A stretch of 64,000 bases of DNA. Source: an uncultured Shewanella sp. Lineage in GTDB: Bacteria; Pseudomonadota; Gammaproteobacteria; Enterobacterales; Shewanellaceae. This document shows positions 1-8,676 of this stretch, piece after piece (positions within the stretch are counted from its first letter, which is position 1; every line of letters begins with the position of its first letter). The DNA lies in NCBI RefSeq assembly GCF_947501665.1, contig NZ_CANMWS010000013.1, forward strand, positions 62,001 to 126,000. Reading direction: 5' to 3'. Both the position numbers and the translations under genes were made by a program. Below the pieces are notes generated by a model, which did not search any database, was not told the DNA's origin, and worked only from the letters and a program-made list of their open reading frames with translations.

Positions 1-720
1 GACTTGTTCAGGGTGTTGTTCAACATTACCTAAAAAGGACATCACAGGTAAAGGGTTGTCCCCTTTTTGCTCTGACATTAAATCAAAATTGATACTATTA
101 GCATCAATTCGAGGTGGAGTACCTGTCTTTAAACGGCCTACTCGAATAGGTAATTCACGTAACCGATGAGCAAGTGCGATCGCAGGTGGATCACCCGCTC
201 GGCCACCGCTGTAATTTTCTAAACCAATATGAATTTTGCCCCCTAAAAATGTGCCTGCAGTTAAGACAACAGCGGGGGCTTCAAATGCTAATCCCATTTG
301 AGTAATAACACCGATAACTTTTTCATTTTCAACAACTAAATCATCTACTGCTTGTTGAAAAATGCGTAAATTGGGTTGGTTTTGTAAAATATTTTGTATT
401 TTTTGTCTATACAAATTTCTATCGGCTTGTGCACGGGTAGCTCGAACTGCTGGGCCTTTACTGGAATTTAAGGTTCTAAATTGAATTCCAGCAAAATCTG
501 TAGCAGTTGCCATGGCACCGCCTAGTGCATCGATTTCTTTGACTAAATGTCCTTTACCAATTCCGCCAATGGCTGGATTACAGGACATTTGTCCTAATGT
601 GTCAATATTATGGGTGAGTAATAGTGTTTTAGATCCCATTCTAGCAGAAGCTAAAGCCGCTTCTGTGCCAGCATGACCACCACCTACAACGATCACATCA
701 AAGCGTTCATGAAAAAGCAT
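1..720 (-). CDS. mnmG: MnmG (GidA), tRNA U34 carboxymethylaminomethyl modification enzyme, N-terminal part
   Basis: This is the first 240 codons of MnmG; the rest lies beyond the left edge. MnmG is a FAD-dependent enzyme that, with MnmE, modifies the wobble uridine of several tRNAs. The translation starts [20 protein letters not shown], the canonical FAD-binding Rossmann motif [10 protein letters not shown], followed by [24 protein letters not shown] and [13 protein letters not shown], which are hallmarks of the family. The start is the ATG whose complement sits at 718-720. Its partner gene mnmE lies at 13.8-15.2 kb in the same window. Its position just outside oriC, divergent from the origin, matches Escherichia coli and Shewanella. 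Identification is essentially certain. Confidence 0.98.
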   Translation of the reverse strand, partial: MLFHERFDVIVVGGGHAGTEAALASARMGSKTLLLTHNIDTLGQMSCNPAIGGIGKGHLVKEIDALGGAMATATDFAGIQFRTLNSSKGPAVRATRAQADRNLYRQKIQNILQNQPNLRIFQQAVDDLVVENEKVIGVITQMGLAFEAPAVVLTAGTFLGGKIHIGLENYSGGRAGDPPAIALAHRLRELPIRVGRLKTGTPPRIDANSINFDLMSEQKGDNPLPVMSFLGNVEQHPEQV

Positions 721-896
721 TAAATAACCTTCAATTGGTAAAAGACTAAATTTATTTCGAGCGGGGTATTTTAGCATTGGATCGTCAGAAGGTGAACGAT
801 CTATTTCATTTGTTTTGATCGAGTGCGATCGCTTAATAGATCTTAAGATCTTTATATAGATCTCTTATTATGGTTATTATTAAGATCGCCATATTC

Positions 897-905
897 TGTG
901 GATAA
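897..905 (-). promoter_or_regulatory. DnaA box (TGTGGATAA)
   Basis: Exact consensus R1-type DnaA box on the minus strand, next to the AT-rich GATC repeats of oriC, so it is the candidate for the box that anchors the unwinding region. Confidence 0.9.
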
Positions 906-1000
906 GCTATTTTCTTATTTATATTCAATTAGTAATAGAAAATTTATCCTGTGATCAGATCGGGATCAAACTGGATATAAGATGGGGATAGATCGCTTAC

Positions 1001-1009
1001 TTATCCACA
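1001..1009 (+). promoter_or_regulatory. DnaA box (TTATCCACA)
   Basis: Exact consensus DnaA box in the centre of oriC on the plus strand. Confidence 0.9.
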
Positions 1010-1073
1010 GGAGTGATCTTCTTAGTGATCGTGTGTTGAATAATACAGAGTTATAATGGGATAAAATAATACC

Positions 1074-1082
1074 TTATCCACA
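1074..1082 (+). promoter_or_regulatory. DnaA box (TTATCCACA)
   Basis: Exact consensus DnaA box. With the box at 1107-1115 it forms an inverted pair at the mioC side of oriC. Confidence 0.9.
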
Positions 1083-1106
1083 CATCTATACAAAAAGTAA
1101 ATAATG

Positions 1107-1115
1107 TGTGGATAA
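1107..1115 (-). promoter_or_regulatory. DnaA box (TGTGGATAA)
   Basis: Exact consensus DnaA box in the opposite orientation to the one at 1074-1082, just downstream of the mioC stop codon. Confidence 0.9.
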
Positions 1116-1165
1116 ATATGATCTAACCTGTGCATTGTTTTATTTGCGATCGGAGATTTTCGATC

Positions 1166-1606
1166 TTAAAGTCGATCGCACCATTGGTTCAACCAAGATA
1201 TAGCGGCTTTTTCTGGAATGGGATCGCGCTGAATGTCTATTTCGATCTTATCCACATATGCCTTAGCTGAGCACTGTTCTAGCAAGGTGCTTAGCTTGAT
1301 AGGGCCATGGCAGAAGGTGTCATAGCTAGAATCACCAATGGCACAAAGAATGAACTTTTGATGACTCAGATCGGGTTTGTTTTTCTCGATCTCATCAAAA
1401 AAAGGTTGAATATTATCGGGGAGATCGCCTGCGCCATGAGTTGAAGAAACGAGAAACCAAAGTGATTCAGGCGTGAGTTCTGTTCTGTTTGGTGTTAAAT
1501 GAAGCTGGATTTCATGACCTAATTCGAGGAGTTTTGATGCTATTTCATCGGCAACATATTCGGCACTCCCTAAGGTTGTTCCAATGATAATATCTATTTT
1601 TGACAC
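1166..1606 (-). CDS. mioC: MioC, flavodoxin-like FMN protein
   Basis: A 146-residue flavodoxin-domain protein, the length usual for MioC. The FMN phosphate loop is seen as IIIGTTLGSAEYVAD at the N-terminus, followed by VSSTHGAGDLPDN and CAIGDSSYDTFCHGPIKL, which form the rest of the flavin site. In E. coli MioC supports biotin synthase as an electron carrier and its transcription runs into oriC. Here too the gene points into oriC, so its transcript would enter the origin. Identification is supported by both sequence and position. Confidence 0.95.
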   Translation of the reverse strand: MSKIDIIIGTTLGSAEYVADEIASKLLELGHEIQLHLTPNRTELTPESLWFLVSSTHGAGDLPDNIQPFFDEIEKNKPDLSHQKFILCAIGDSSYDTFCHGPIKLSTLLEQCSAKAYVDKIEIDIQRDPIPEKAAISWLNQWCDRL

Positions 1607-1666
1607 AGTACTTCCTGACTTTTTTGGCTAATTTGAGTGGATGATAAGTGAAATGCAGCTATCAAG

Positions 1667-2464
1667 CTAGATTGATATTGATGGTTTGGGGTTTTGAGTC
1701 TTAGTTGCATAGAGGAGGTAGTTCACCTTGGTGTTACTATGCGTTCGCCATTTTTGAGTAAAAGGATTTAAACTCATTCCTTCTGTATAGAGTAATGTGA
1801 CCTGATTAAGATGTAGCTGAATGATGATTTCACTAGGTTTGACAAAGTGTTGCCATTGATGTGTGCCAATTGGGAGGTAGCGCATGATGTATTCGGCACC
1901 AAGGATCGCGACAAGATAGGATTTTAGCGTACGGTTTAATGTCGCCATGATTAATAATCCTTCAGGGTTTAATAATTGGCAACAAGTATCAATAAGCTTA
2001 TTTTTTTCAGTCACATGTTCAATAACTTCAGTATTCAAAATAACATCATATCCATCCACACTTGCTTTATTTCTACCTTCCTTTATTAGGTTTTCGGCTA
2101 AGCAATGTGAATAATTTATTTCAATGTTTTTTGCTGCAGCATGTTGTTTTGCTATCTCAATATTGATTGCACTGGCATCTATTCCGGTTACATGTGCACC
2201 TTGTGCGGCCAATGGCTCAGCAAGGAGCCCTGCTCCGCAACCAATATCAAGTATGTTGATTTTTTCAAAGGGATGATCGTGTGTGAGATCGCGATCAAAA
2301 TGATTGGCGATTGCCGATCTTATATTATTGAGTCTCGCTTGATTAAAAGTATGTACATGTTTGAATGCTCCATTGGGATCGCGCCATTCTTTTGCTAGCT
2401 GATCAAATTTTTGTATTTCCTTATGAGAAGTGATGGGTGAGGATAGCTGACTTTTATCTATCAT
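1667..2464 (-). CDS. ubiG: UbiG-type 3-demethylubiquinone / polyprenyl-hydroxybenzoate O-methyltransferase
   Basis: A 265-residue class I SAM methyltransferase. The SAM-binding motif is ILDIGCGAGLLAEPLAAQGA, followed by VTGIDAS and a later LNTEVIEHV. The stretch ATLNRTLKSYLVAILGAEYIMRYLPIGTHQW is typical of UbiG, which performs the two O-methylations of ubiquinone synthesis. N-terminal FDQLAKEWRDPNGAFKHVH and the RTLKS element resemble alphaproteobacterial UbiG more than the usual gammaproteobacterial form (WWDLEGEFKPLH, RNGKS). Shewanella normally has its ubiG near gyrA, so this may be a second, acquired copy. It sits alone between mioC and a gene-poor stretch. The substrate is inferred from the family only. 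Confidence 0.8.
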   Translation of the reverse strand: MIDKSQLSSPITSHKEIQKFDQLAKEWRDPNGAFKHVHTFNQARLNNIRSAIANHFDRDLTHDHPFEKINILDIGCGAGLLAEPLAAQGAHVTGIDASAINIEIAKQHAAAKNIEINYSHCLAENLIKEGRNKASVDGYDVILNTEVIEHVTEKNKLIDTCCQLLNPEGLLIMATLNRTLKSYLVAILGAEYIMRYLPIGTHQWQHFVKPSEIIIQLHLNQVTLLYTEGMSLNPFTQKWRTHSNTKVNYLLYATKTQNPKPSISI

Positions 2465-3276
2465 ATTTATCTCATATAAAGGAGGATAACGTGAGTATTC
2501 AGTATAGCTTCTTATTGGTTATAGGATAATAATAAACAATGAATATTAATACGTTATACTTGTTTCTTATCATTGAAAGGGATTGATTACTATTTTGCCT
2601 CATCTATTGTGCTTGAATGGACTCTTATATTCATTTGATTAAACAAATGGTCATTCAGCGGAAAATAAAAATACGATAGGTTCAAACATCGCTCTACCTA
2701 CCTTATCTAATGTTTAGGCTTTTGTTGTTCTAAAATACAATAGACATTTTCTATACCTATATTAGGTTAATGCAACTCTTGTTCATATGGATGTGAATGG
2801 GCCGTATATCTAAAATGATTAAAGCTGGGTAGCGTTTTTTGAAACCTTCATTGGAATAGCGTTTTAATGGAGAGGGAATTTTTTGATTAGGGATTATCAA
2901 TGATTAAAACAACGGATATATTTTTATAATCAACCTGTAAACTTAGCTCAAAATTATCCATTGTCTAATAATTAAAATAATATTGATATTTTACATTTTT
3001 TCTTATTCAATAAAAATTTAAATTAATCGCATGAAATTAAAATAGAAAATTATTTTCTTGTTATTTTCTATATCTATTTTATTTATAAAAATTTGATTGT
3101 ATATGCTTAAAAATTCTTAATATAGGGCGAAATTTAATCAAATGCATAGTAGTATGGATTTGTAACAAATTATTTTCCATTGCGTTTGAGATCAAAAACG
3201 CCATTGTTTTATTAATATCATGTTCTCGTCATTAAAAAATAGGGAGATTCAGTTTGGCGGTTTGATTGGGGTCATT
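2465..3276. other. Gene-free AT-rich stretch
   Basis: No convincing open reading frame, tRNA, terminator or repeat was found in these roughly 800 bases. It presumably contains the promoters of the flanking genes. The strong AT bias makes chance promoter-like matches common, so none is called. Confidence 0.5.
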
Positions 3277-3636
3277 ATGCATATATATCAACAAGAATTC
3301 GGCCAAGATTTTGATTTAGGTTTTGATATCACAATATTTCCTTTCTTAGAGGATTTAAGTTTCCATCTGGATGAATGTCCTAGCTTTGTATTTCATGCAT
3401 TGGAGCCGAACGATAAAGAATATCTTTTACTGTGGGTTGAACATAAGGATACTTCAAAAAGAAATTGTAATTTTCCTCGTTATTCGGTGTTAACAGCGAC
3501 AAACTTTGGTACAGAAGCCGAACCCGAAATAGCACATGATGAAAATAGTAAAATTATATTTTCGAGTGAAAATATTAATGAGCTCTATCGATTTTTAGCG
3601 CCTTTTCAGATACTAGAAGATTTAAAAGTGGGTTAG
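3277..3636 (+). CDS. Small acidic protein of unknown function, paralogue 1
   Basis: A 119-residue acidic protein that I do not recognise. It shares its whole length with the next gene: FGQDFDLGFD, FPFL, CPSF.FH, LWV, FPRY, the block PEIAHDE and ELYRFLAPFQILE are matched almost in register. An upstream ATG at 3220 is open, but the ATG at 3277 is preferred because it has a G-rich ribosome-site-like stretch and aligns with the start of paralogue 2. No signal peptide or membrane segment is visible, so it is probably cytoplasmic. Tandem divergent copies of small acidic proteins are a common pattern for immunity proteins, but no toxin gene is present here. Confidence 0.7.
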   Translation: MHIYQQEFGQDFDLGFDITIFPFLEDLSFHLDECPSFVFHALEPNDKEYLLLWVEHKDTSKRNCNFPRYSVLTATNFGTEAEPEIAHDENSKIIFSSENINELYRFLAPFQILEDLKVG

Positions 3637-3889
3637 AGGTCGGTATATAAATCATTTATTTTTCACTTTTTATTGTCATTTTAAAATCGATGAACGATTG
3701 TTGAGCGAGTGGCTCATAACCTGAAGTTATTTGTCAATGACTAATCAATCTAATAGAGTTGACGTAATTCAGAATAATGGAGAGTAGAATCAAGTCTAGG
3801 ATTTTTATTCTATTTTGGGTGTTTTTTGATAACACGATGAATATTAAGAATGAAAATTAACTTTCTAAACATTCAGAGTTGAGGTTTAT

Positions 3890-4255
3890 ATGTATCAATT
3901 TCAGGATGAATTTGGAAGAGATTTTGACTTGGGATTTGATTTGTCTGATTTTCCATTTTTACATGATAAAAGTTGGAATGATGATGATTGTCCAAGTTTT
4001 CTGTTTCATTGTGAAAGTCGTATAAAATTGGGAGAATATTTGGTTTTATGGGTTAACCCTGTAAAGAAAGAAGCACGTTTAAATGATTTTCCACGTTATA
4101 TTGTAAGAACGGCTAAGAATGTAGGAACTGATAATTTACCTGAAATAGTACATGATGAAACCACTGAAGTGGTTTTTGAAAGTGAGTCTGTTGAAGGGTT
4201 ATATCGGTTTCTAGTACCTTTTCAAGTATTGGAAAATATGAAGCCGAATAATTAA
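3890..4255 (+). CDS. Small acidic protein of unknown function, paralogue 2
   Basis: A 121-residue homologue of the preceding gene, with about half of the residues identical by eye, including DFDLGFD, CPSF, FPRY and LYRFLVPFQVLE. A clear GAGG ribosome site precedes the ATG by five bases. The 250-bp gap to paralogue 1 and the degree of divergence suggest an old duplication. Function unknown; cytoplasmic by appearance. Confidence 0.72.
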   Translation: MYQFQDEFGRDFDLGFDLSDFPFLHDKSWNDDDCPSFLFHCESRIKLGEYLVLWVNPVKKEARLNDFPRYIVRTAKNVGTDNLPEIVHDETTEVVFESESVEGLYRFLVPFQVLENMKPNN

Positions 4256-4343
4256 TAGGTATTATATTTGAAGAAAAAGACTTGATTTTTTAGGTCGTTA
4301 TTGAAGCGAAAATGGATAATATGGATTAAGATGAGGGATTACT

Positions 4344-4688
4344 ATGTTTGAATTTACCGATAATGTCAGCCAAAAAGATATATTTTCTGTTGTATCTTAT
4401 CCTTCCGTTTTAGATGAAGCGATTACCTCGCAGTACAGTTTTGTTACTGAAAATGCTTATCTTAAATTACAGATTGATTATATTGCTTCTCCAATGGGTA
4501 ATGAGTGGAGTCGTCCTTATTATACTGTATTAAGCATTAATCATCTCGGTGAGTTTTCTTCTGGAGAGGAAGGATACGTTGAAGAGTATCCTGATGTATT
4601 TCATGATGAAGACAGTGAAATTATTTTTGAAAGTGACAGTATTGATGAGTTGTACCGTTTTTTACAGTCTCAATCAATTCAAGGTTAA
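4344..4688 (+). CDS. Small acidic protein of unknown function, paralogue 3 (divergent)
   Basis: A 114-residue acidic protein whose C-terminal third (PDVFHDEDSEIIFESDSIDELYRFL) matches paralogues 1 and 2, whereas the N-terminal part is different. A GAGGG ribosome site lies just upstream of the ATG. It follows paralogue 2 by 88 bp and could be co-transcribed with it. A shared C-terminal block with variable N-termini suggests modular divergence. Function unknown. Confidence 0.7.
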   Translation: MFEFTDNVSQKDIFSVVSYPSVLDEAITSQYSFVTENAYLKLQIDYIASPMGNEWSRPYYTVLSINHLGEFSSGEEGYVEEYPDVFHDEDSEIIFESDSIDELYRFLQSQSIQG

Positions 4689-4930
4689 GGAGCTTAATAC
4701 TGAGAGGATTAGAGACTTGATATTTCACGTTAATCGTTTAGTGTGAAATTGAGTTGTTGTGCCTATCTGTTTTGTTCATTCATCGAATTTCCTACACATT
4801 CTAAATGCTATCAATCTACTTGTGCTTCTGCGGCATCTAAATGACCATTAAATTAACTATTAATCTCGATAGTCAGTGTAAACTAAATGAGGGATGCTTT
4901 TTTTAAGATGATAATTTTTTTGGAGATTAA

Positions 4931-6760
4931 ATGTTAGAACTATCTGTCGTCTATTTAGCTGCTGCAATTGTCGCAGTACCGATAGCTAAGCGTTTAGGTT
5001 TAGGTTCTGTACTCGGTTACCTTCTCGCAGGGATTTTAATTGGTCCTTTTTTCTTGAGTTTAGTGGGTGACCAAACTGAGGTAATGCATTTTGCTGAATT
5101 TGGTGTGGTAATGATGCTTTTTCTTGTTGGCTTGGAGCTACAACCGAGTCGGCTATGGACATTACGTCGTTCCATTATTGGTCTTGGCGGGCTACAACTT
5201 ATTATCAGTACACTATTTATATTTATTATTTGTTTTTATTTTTTATTATTGTCATGGCAAGCATCTTTAGCGTTAGGCCTAATGTTAGCCTTATCTTCCA
5301 CTGCGATTGTGTTACAAACTTTGACTGAGAAAGGATGGATAAAACAAGAAGCTGGGCAGAATAGTTTTTCGGTTTTGTTATTTCAAGACATTGCCGTGAT
5401 CCCTATCCTTGCATTATTGCCTTTATTAGCTTTAGGTGAGCCAAGTCACCTTAAAAGTTCTGAGAGTTTAATCGACAGCTTTCCTTTATTGTTGCAAGTT
5501 GTGATATCAGTATTGATGATCGCATTTATTGTTTTTTTTGGTAAATTTATCGCTGGGCCTGCTTTTCGTTATATTGCTGAAACACGCTTAAGAGAAATTT
5601 TCACTGTATTTGCATTATTTTTAGTGATAGCCATTGCATTGTTGATGCAAAAAATTGGTTTATCTCCTGCGTTAGGGACTTTTCTTGCTGGAGTCGTATT
5701 GGCTGAAAGTGAATTTAGGCATGAGCTTGAAGCTGATATTGAGCCTTTTAAGGGGCTGTTACTAGGATTGTTTTTTATCACTGTGGGTGCATCTATCGAT
5801 TTTTCACTCTTATATGAATATTTTTTATTGGTGTTAACTTGTGTGATTGCATTGATTATCATTAAAGCGACAGTGTTGTTTATTCTAGGCAGCGTTTTCA
5901 AATTACAGGGAAATCAAAAGTTACTGTTTACGCTTGCTCTAGCTCAAGGAGGTGAGTTTGCTTTTGTATTATTATCTTTAACAGGCAGTTTATCAATTTT
6001 ATCCCCTGAACAAGTTAACCTCACAACATTAGTGGTTGCTATTTCAATGTTATTAGCGCCAATCCTTTTACTTGGATATGAGTATTTTGAAAAACGAGAT
6101 CAGTCGCTTAAAGATGAATTTGATAGTCCAGGTGAGATAGAATCAACGAATAACGTTATTATTGCAGGCTACGGACGGTTTGGACAAGTTGTAGGGCGTT
6201 TGCTTAAAGCGCAAGGGTATCAATTATCAATTTTAGATCATAGCCCGACACAAATAGAGCTTGTTCGTCGATTTGGTTCTAAAGTTTTTTATGGTGACGC
6301 TGCACGTTTTGACTTATTAGCGGCATCAGGTGCTGCCGAGGCTAAGCTGTTAGTTATTGCTATTGATGATCCTGTTAAAACATTGGTTATAATAGAATTA
6401 TGTCAAAAATATTTTCCTAATTTAAAGTTAGTGGCTCGAGCAATAGATAGGCGTCATGCTTATGAATTATTACGACTTGGTGTCAGTTGTTTTAGGCGAG
6501 AAACATTTGATTCTGCTTCAAACTTAGGTATTGATGCATTAAAGTTATTAGGTCACAGTGAACTTGCTTCAAACAGAGCGGGGGAATTATTCAGGCAACA
6601 TGATGAAGATTCTTTAGAGAGTTTGTCTCACTTATGGGGAGACGATCAAAGTTATGGTGTTGCATTTAAGCAAAGATTAGAAGATTTAACACAAGTCTTA
6701 GAGGAAGATAGAAAACAACAAGGTAAGTTAAATGCTTGCAAAGGGGAAGATTGTCCATAG
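4931..6760 (+). CDS. Kef-type K+/H+ antiporter (CPA2 family) with RCK domain
   Basis: A 609-residue protein with a hydrophobic N-terminal domain of about a dozen membrane segments (residues 1-385) and a soluble Rossmann/RCK nucleotide-binding domain from about residue 400. Motifs include GVVMMLFLVGLEL, LSSTAIVLQTL, LFQDIAVIPILALLPLL and LAQGGEFAFVLLSL, typical of CPA2 antiporters, and IIAGYGRFGQVVGRLL in the RCK domain. E. coli KefB and KefC (601 and 620 residues) have the same layout and are glutathione-gated potassium efflux systems that protect against electrophiles. KefB versus KefC cannot be decided, and no ancillary kefG/kefF gene is adjacent. Confidence 0.92.
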   Translation: MLELSVVYLAAAIVAVPIAKRLGLGSVLGYLLAGILIGPFFLSLVGDQTEVMHFAEFGVVMMLFLVGLELQPSRLWTLRRSIIGLGGLQLIISTLFIFIICFYFLLLSWQASLALGLMLALSSTAIVLQTLTEKGWIKQEAGQNSFSVLLFQDIAVIPILALLPLLALGEPSHLKSSESLIDSFPLLLQVVISVLMIAFIVFFGKFIAGPAFRYIAETRLREIFTVFALFLVIAIALLMQKIGLSPALGTFLAGVVLAESEFRHELEADIEPFKGLLLGLFFITVGASIDFSLLYEYFLLVLTCVIALIIIKATVLFILGSVFKLQGNQKLLFTLALAQGGEFAFVLLSLTGSLSILSPEQVNLTTLVVAISMLLAPILLLGYEYFEKRDQSLKDEFDSPGEIESTNNVIIAGYGRFGQVVGRLLKAQGYQLSILDHSPTQIELVRRFGSKVFYGDAARFDLLAASGAAEAKLLVIAIDDPVKTLVIIELCQKYFPNLKLVARAIDRRHAYELLRLGVSCFRRETFDSASNLGIDALKLLGHSELASNRAGELFRQHDEDSLESLSHLWGDDQSYGVAFKQRLEDLTQVLEEDRKQQGKLNACKGEDCP

Positions 6761-6839
6761 ATTTAGGCCCGCAGTTTAACACAGTGCTTAAGGGAAAGTG
6801 ATCTCTACTCAATCTTGTCCCTTGAGTCTAACAATATGA

Positions 6840-6865
6840 AACAGTGCAGTTTGTTCTGCACTGTT
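6840..6865. terminator. Hairpin between convergent genes
   Basis: Perfect 10-bp inverted repeat (AACAGTGCAG / CTGCACTGTT) with a 6-base loop between the antiporter gene and the convergent gene at 6877. There is no long T-run, so termination is inferred from position and stem strength. Confidence 0.55.
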
Positions 6866-6876
6866 GAGTTGAATTG

Positions 6877-7926
6877 TTATTGATTGAACACATCTTCACA
6901 AGCGAAGGGACCACTAAATTCTAATAAAGCTTGCGGCATTTGAATGGTTTCTTTTAACTCTCCAAAATGATACAGATCAAAGTTTAAATTTGCCTTCATT
7001 GTTTTCATATATCTTTGCTCTCCACCAAATATTATGACTGAAGGGAAATTCAGAGGATAGAAACTATTAATATCTGCTTGCGCCTCTAAAATCAGTTTGT
7101 GACTTATTTTATTCAATTCAACTTTCAGGTATCCAGCACAAGCATCAATTTCTCGTTTTACAGATAAGTTATTAAAGGCTGGATGGAAAATAAGATCGTA
7201 TTCTTTTGAAATATAGCGGCCCGCCCACATTTCTAAAGTTGAATCTCCAAATACCGCGCCGGTAAACATGTAAAAAAGATCATCAGACAAGCCCATGGTG
7301 TACATCATACCACTGCTAGATTCTTTATCGTACCAGCCTTTATCCAATTGGGCGTAACCTGTGCCTGATAAGAACTGATTGCCATTATCAAAACTGTATT
7401 CAATGGGAGTACCTACAGTGTATAAAAACCATTTTCCACCCACTCCTGGTAATTCAGGAATGATACCGAATGGAGTTTGTCCTGGATTTAAACCATGCCA
7501 GTAGTGATGATGTTCTCCATTCCAGTTTAGGGTGAATTTGAAGTTTTCATGGTTGATATCAAGGCGATTTTCATCGGCGATAATGACTCCTGGTACTTCA
7601 TAATAAAAATTATTTGAACCATCTGGGTGTGTTAGAATGACATCATCTAAAAACAAATCATATTTAGTGGTTGTGCCTTCAATGGGTGTAAAGGCAAGAT
7701 GAATATAGGCTTTTGGTTTGGGAAGTTCAAAGTCTGGAGCAATATAAGTTTGAAAGCTTATTTTAAAGTAACCCACATTTGGAACCGCAACATTATAAAA
7801 CCATTGTTCAGCCCATGTTTTATCTGAAGTGGGAGTGTGTGCTTTTAAATCATTAAGTGTGGTTGCACTAACGGAGGTGGAAAATAACACCATAACTAAC
7901 GTTATCAATAATGATAAATGTCGCAT
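6877..7926 (-). CDS. Exported protein of unknown function
   Basis: A 349-residue protein with a clear Sec signal peptide (MRHLSLLITLVMVLFSTSVSA, cleavage after ATA/SA). The rest is rich in aromatic residues and beta-prone segments (KTWAEQWFYNVAVPN, YWHGLNPG, GTGYAQLDKGW, FSGPFACEDV) and resembles a large lipocalin-like or jelly-roll beta protein of the CrtC/AttH sort, but I cannot assign a family with confidence. A strong AAGGAAAGG ribosome site precedes the ATG. It lies 37 bp downstream of an exported SRPBCC-like gene in the same direction, suggesting an operon of periplasmic ligand-binding proteins. Function unknown. Confidence 0.75.
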   Translation of the reverse strand: MRHLSLLITLVMVLFSTSVSATTLNDLKAHTPTSDKTWAEQWFYNVAVPNVGYFKISFQTYIAPDFELPKPKAYIHLAFTPIEGTTTKYDLFLDDVILTHPDGSNNFYYEVPGVIIADENRLDINHENFKFTLNWNGEHHHYWHGLNPGQTPFGIIPELPGVGGKWFLYTVGTPIEYSFDNGNQFLSGTGYAQLDKGWYDKESSSGMMYTMGLSDDLFYMFTGAVFGDSTLEMWAGRYISKEYDLIFHPAFNNLSVKREIDACAGYLKVELNKISHKLILEAQADINSFYPLNFPSVIIFGGEQRYMKTMKANLNFDLYHFGELKETIQMPQALLEFSGPFACEDVFNQ

Positions 7927-7963
7927 ATACCTTTCCTTGATTAATTGTTATTGAGTTCAGATA

Positions 7964-8527
7964 TTATTGAGGTCGTTCAAAATGCTCTTTTAAGCCTAAG
8001 AGTTCATTCGTCATGCCATTAAACATTTGTTCTTTATATAGCAAGTAACTGAGTCCTGAAATCCATCCGTTAAATTGAAAGCTTCCAGAGACTTGCGTGG
8101 TTCCATCGTCTTGCTGGGTTAAATAGCGGCAACGCTCCCCCCCTGCTAGAAAGCTATACCACATTTCATCTCGCCAACAGAAAACTTGATTCTGTTCGAG
8201 GTGGATTATTGTATGATTTGACTCCATTTCCTTTTCATCTAATATCAATTTAGCCCACACATTACCACCTAAACTGGGATCGCCTGACGCTTCAAATAAC
8301 CAAGGATTCCATAAGTGATAATCATTGAAATTAAGTAAGGTGTTATAAAGAGGTGCTGCTTGAGATTGGATAATGACGGTATCGGTTTTAATTAAAGGTA
8401 CATTTCCTGCCTGGGCTGCTAAGGGGAAGATACATAGTATTATCAAAGGTATTGTTTTGATGTTTAATTTGATACTGCTATTTTTTAAAATATTAAACAA
8501 CATTCGCAATCGACAGGTGAGCAACAT
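7964..8527 (-). CDS. Exported SRPBCC/START-like ligand-binding protein
   Basis: About 187 residues. The ATG at 8527 is preferred because AAGGA lies seven bases upstream; an in-frame ATG at 8581 would lengthen it by 18 codons. A hydrophobic segment ending in FPLAAQAGN is the signal peptide. The mature part starts like a polyketide-cyclase/SRPBCC domain (NTLLNFNDYHLWNPWLFEASGDPSLGGNVWAKL), a helix-grip fold binding hydrophobic ligands. It is likely co-transcribed with the exported protein at 6877-7926. Ligand and role are unknown. Confidence 0.7.
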   Translation of the reverse strand: MLLTCRLRMLFNILKNSSIKLNIKTIPLIILCIFPLAAQAGNVPLIKTDTVIIQSQAAPLYNTLLNFNDYHLWNPWLFEASGDPSLGGNVWAKLILDEKEMESNHTIIHLEQNQVFCWRDEMWYSFLAGGERCRYLTQQDDGTTQVSGSFQFNGWISGLSYLLYKEQMFNGMTNELLGLKEHFERPQ

Positions 8528-8676
8528 AATAGGGTCCTTTATCAGTACAAAGTATATTGAGACTTCATTCACTGATTGCACAAGCTGCCAGAAATTGTTT
8601 TAGGATTGAAGCCCCCTGTTTGGGCTATTTTATGTTCTGCTAATAAAATGATTTAAGAATGAGATGTTTTTTTAAA

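Larger units (their letters stand above)
780..1165. other. oriC: oriC, chromosomal replication origin
   Basis: The mnmG-mioC gap carries four exact DnaA boxes (TTATCCACA or its complement) at 897-905, 1001-1009, 1074-1082 and 1107-1115. I count 18 GATC (Dam/SeqA) sites between 780 and 1177, far above chance. The left part, about 839-887, is AT-rich and contains three GATC-led repeats resembling the 13-mers that unwind in E. coli oriC. The position between mnmG and mioC is the classical gammaproteobacterial location. The exact outer limits are approximate; GATC sites continue into the end of mioC. Confidence 0.95.

Noticed and set aside
2141-2398. Plus-strand frame inside the ubiG-type gene
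   Set aside because: It lies wholly antisense to a well-supported gene and has no coding features.
4549-4746. Out-of-frame reading overlapping paralogue 3
   Set aside because: It is an alternate frame within the paralogue 3 gene, has no ribosome site and no recognisable domain.
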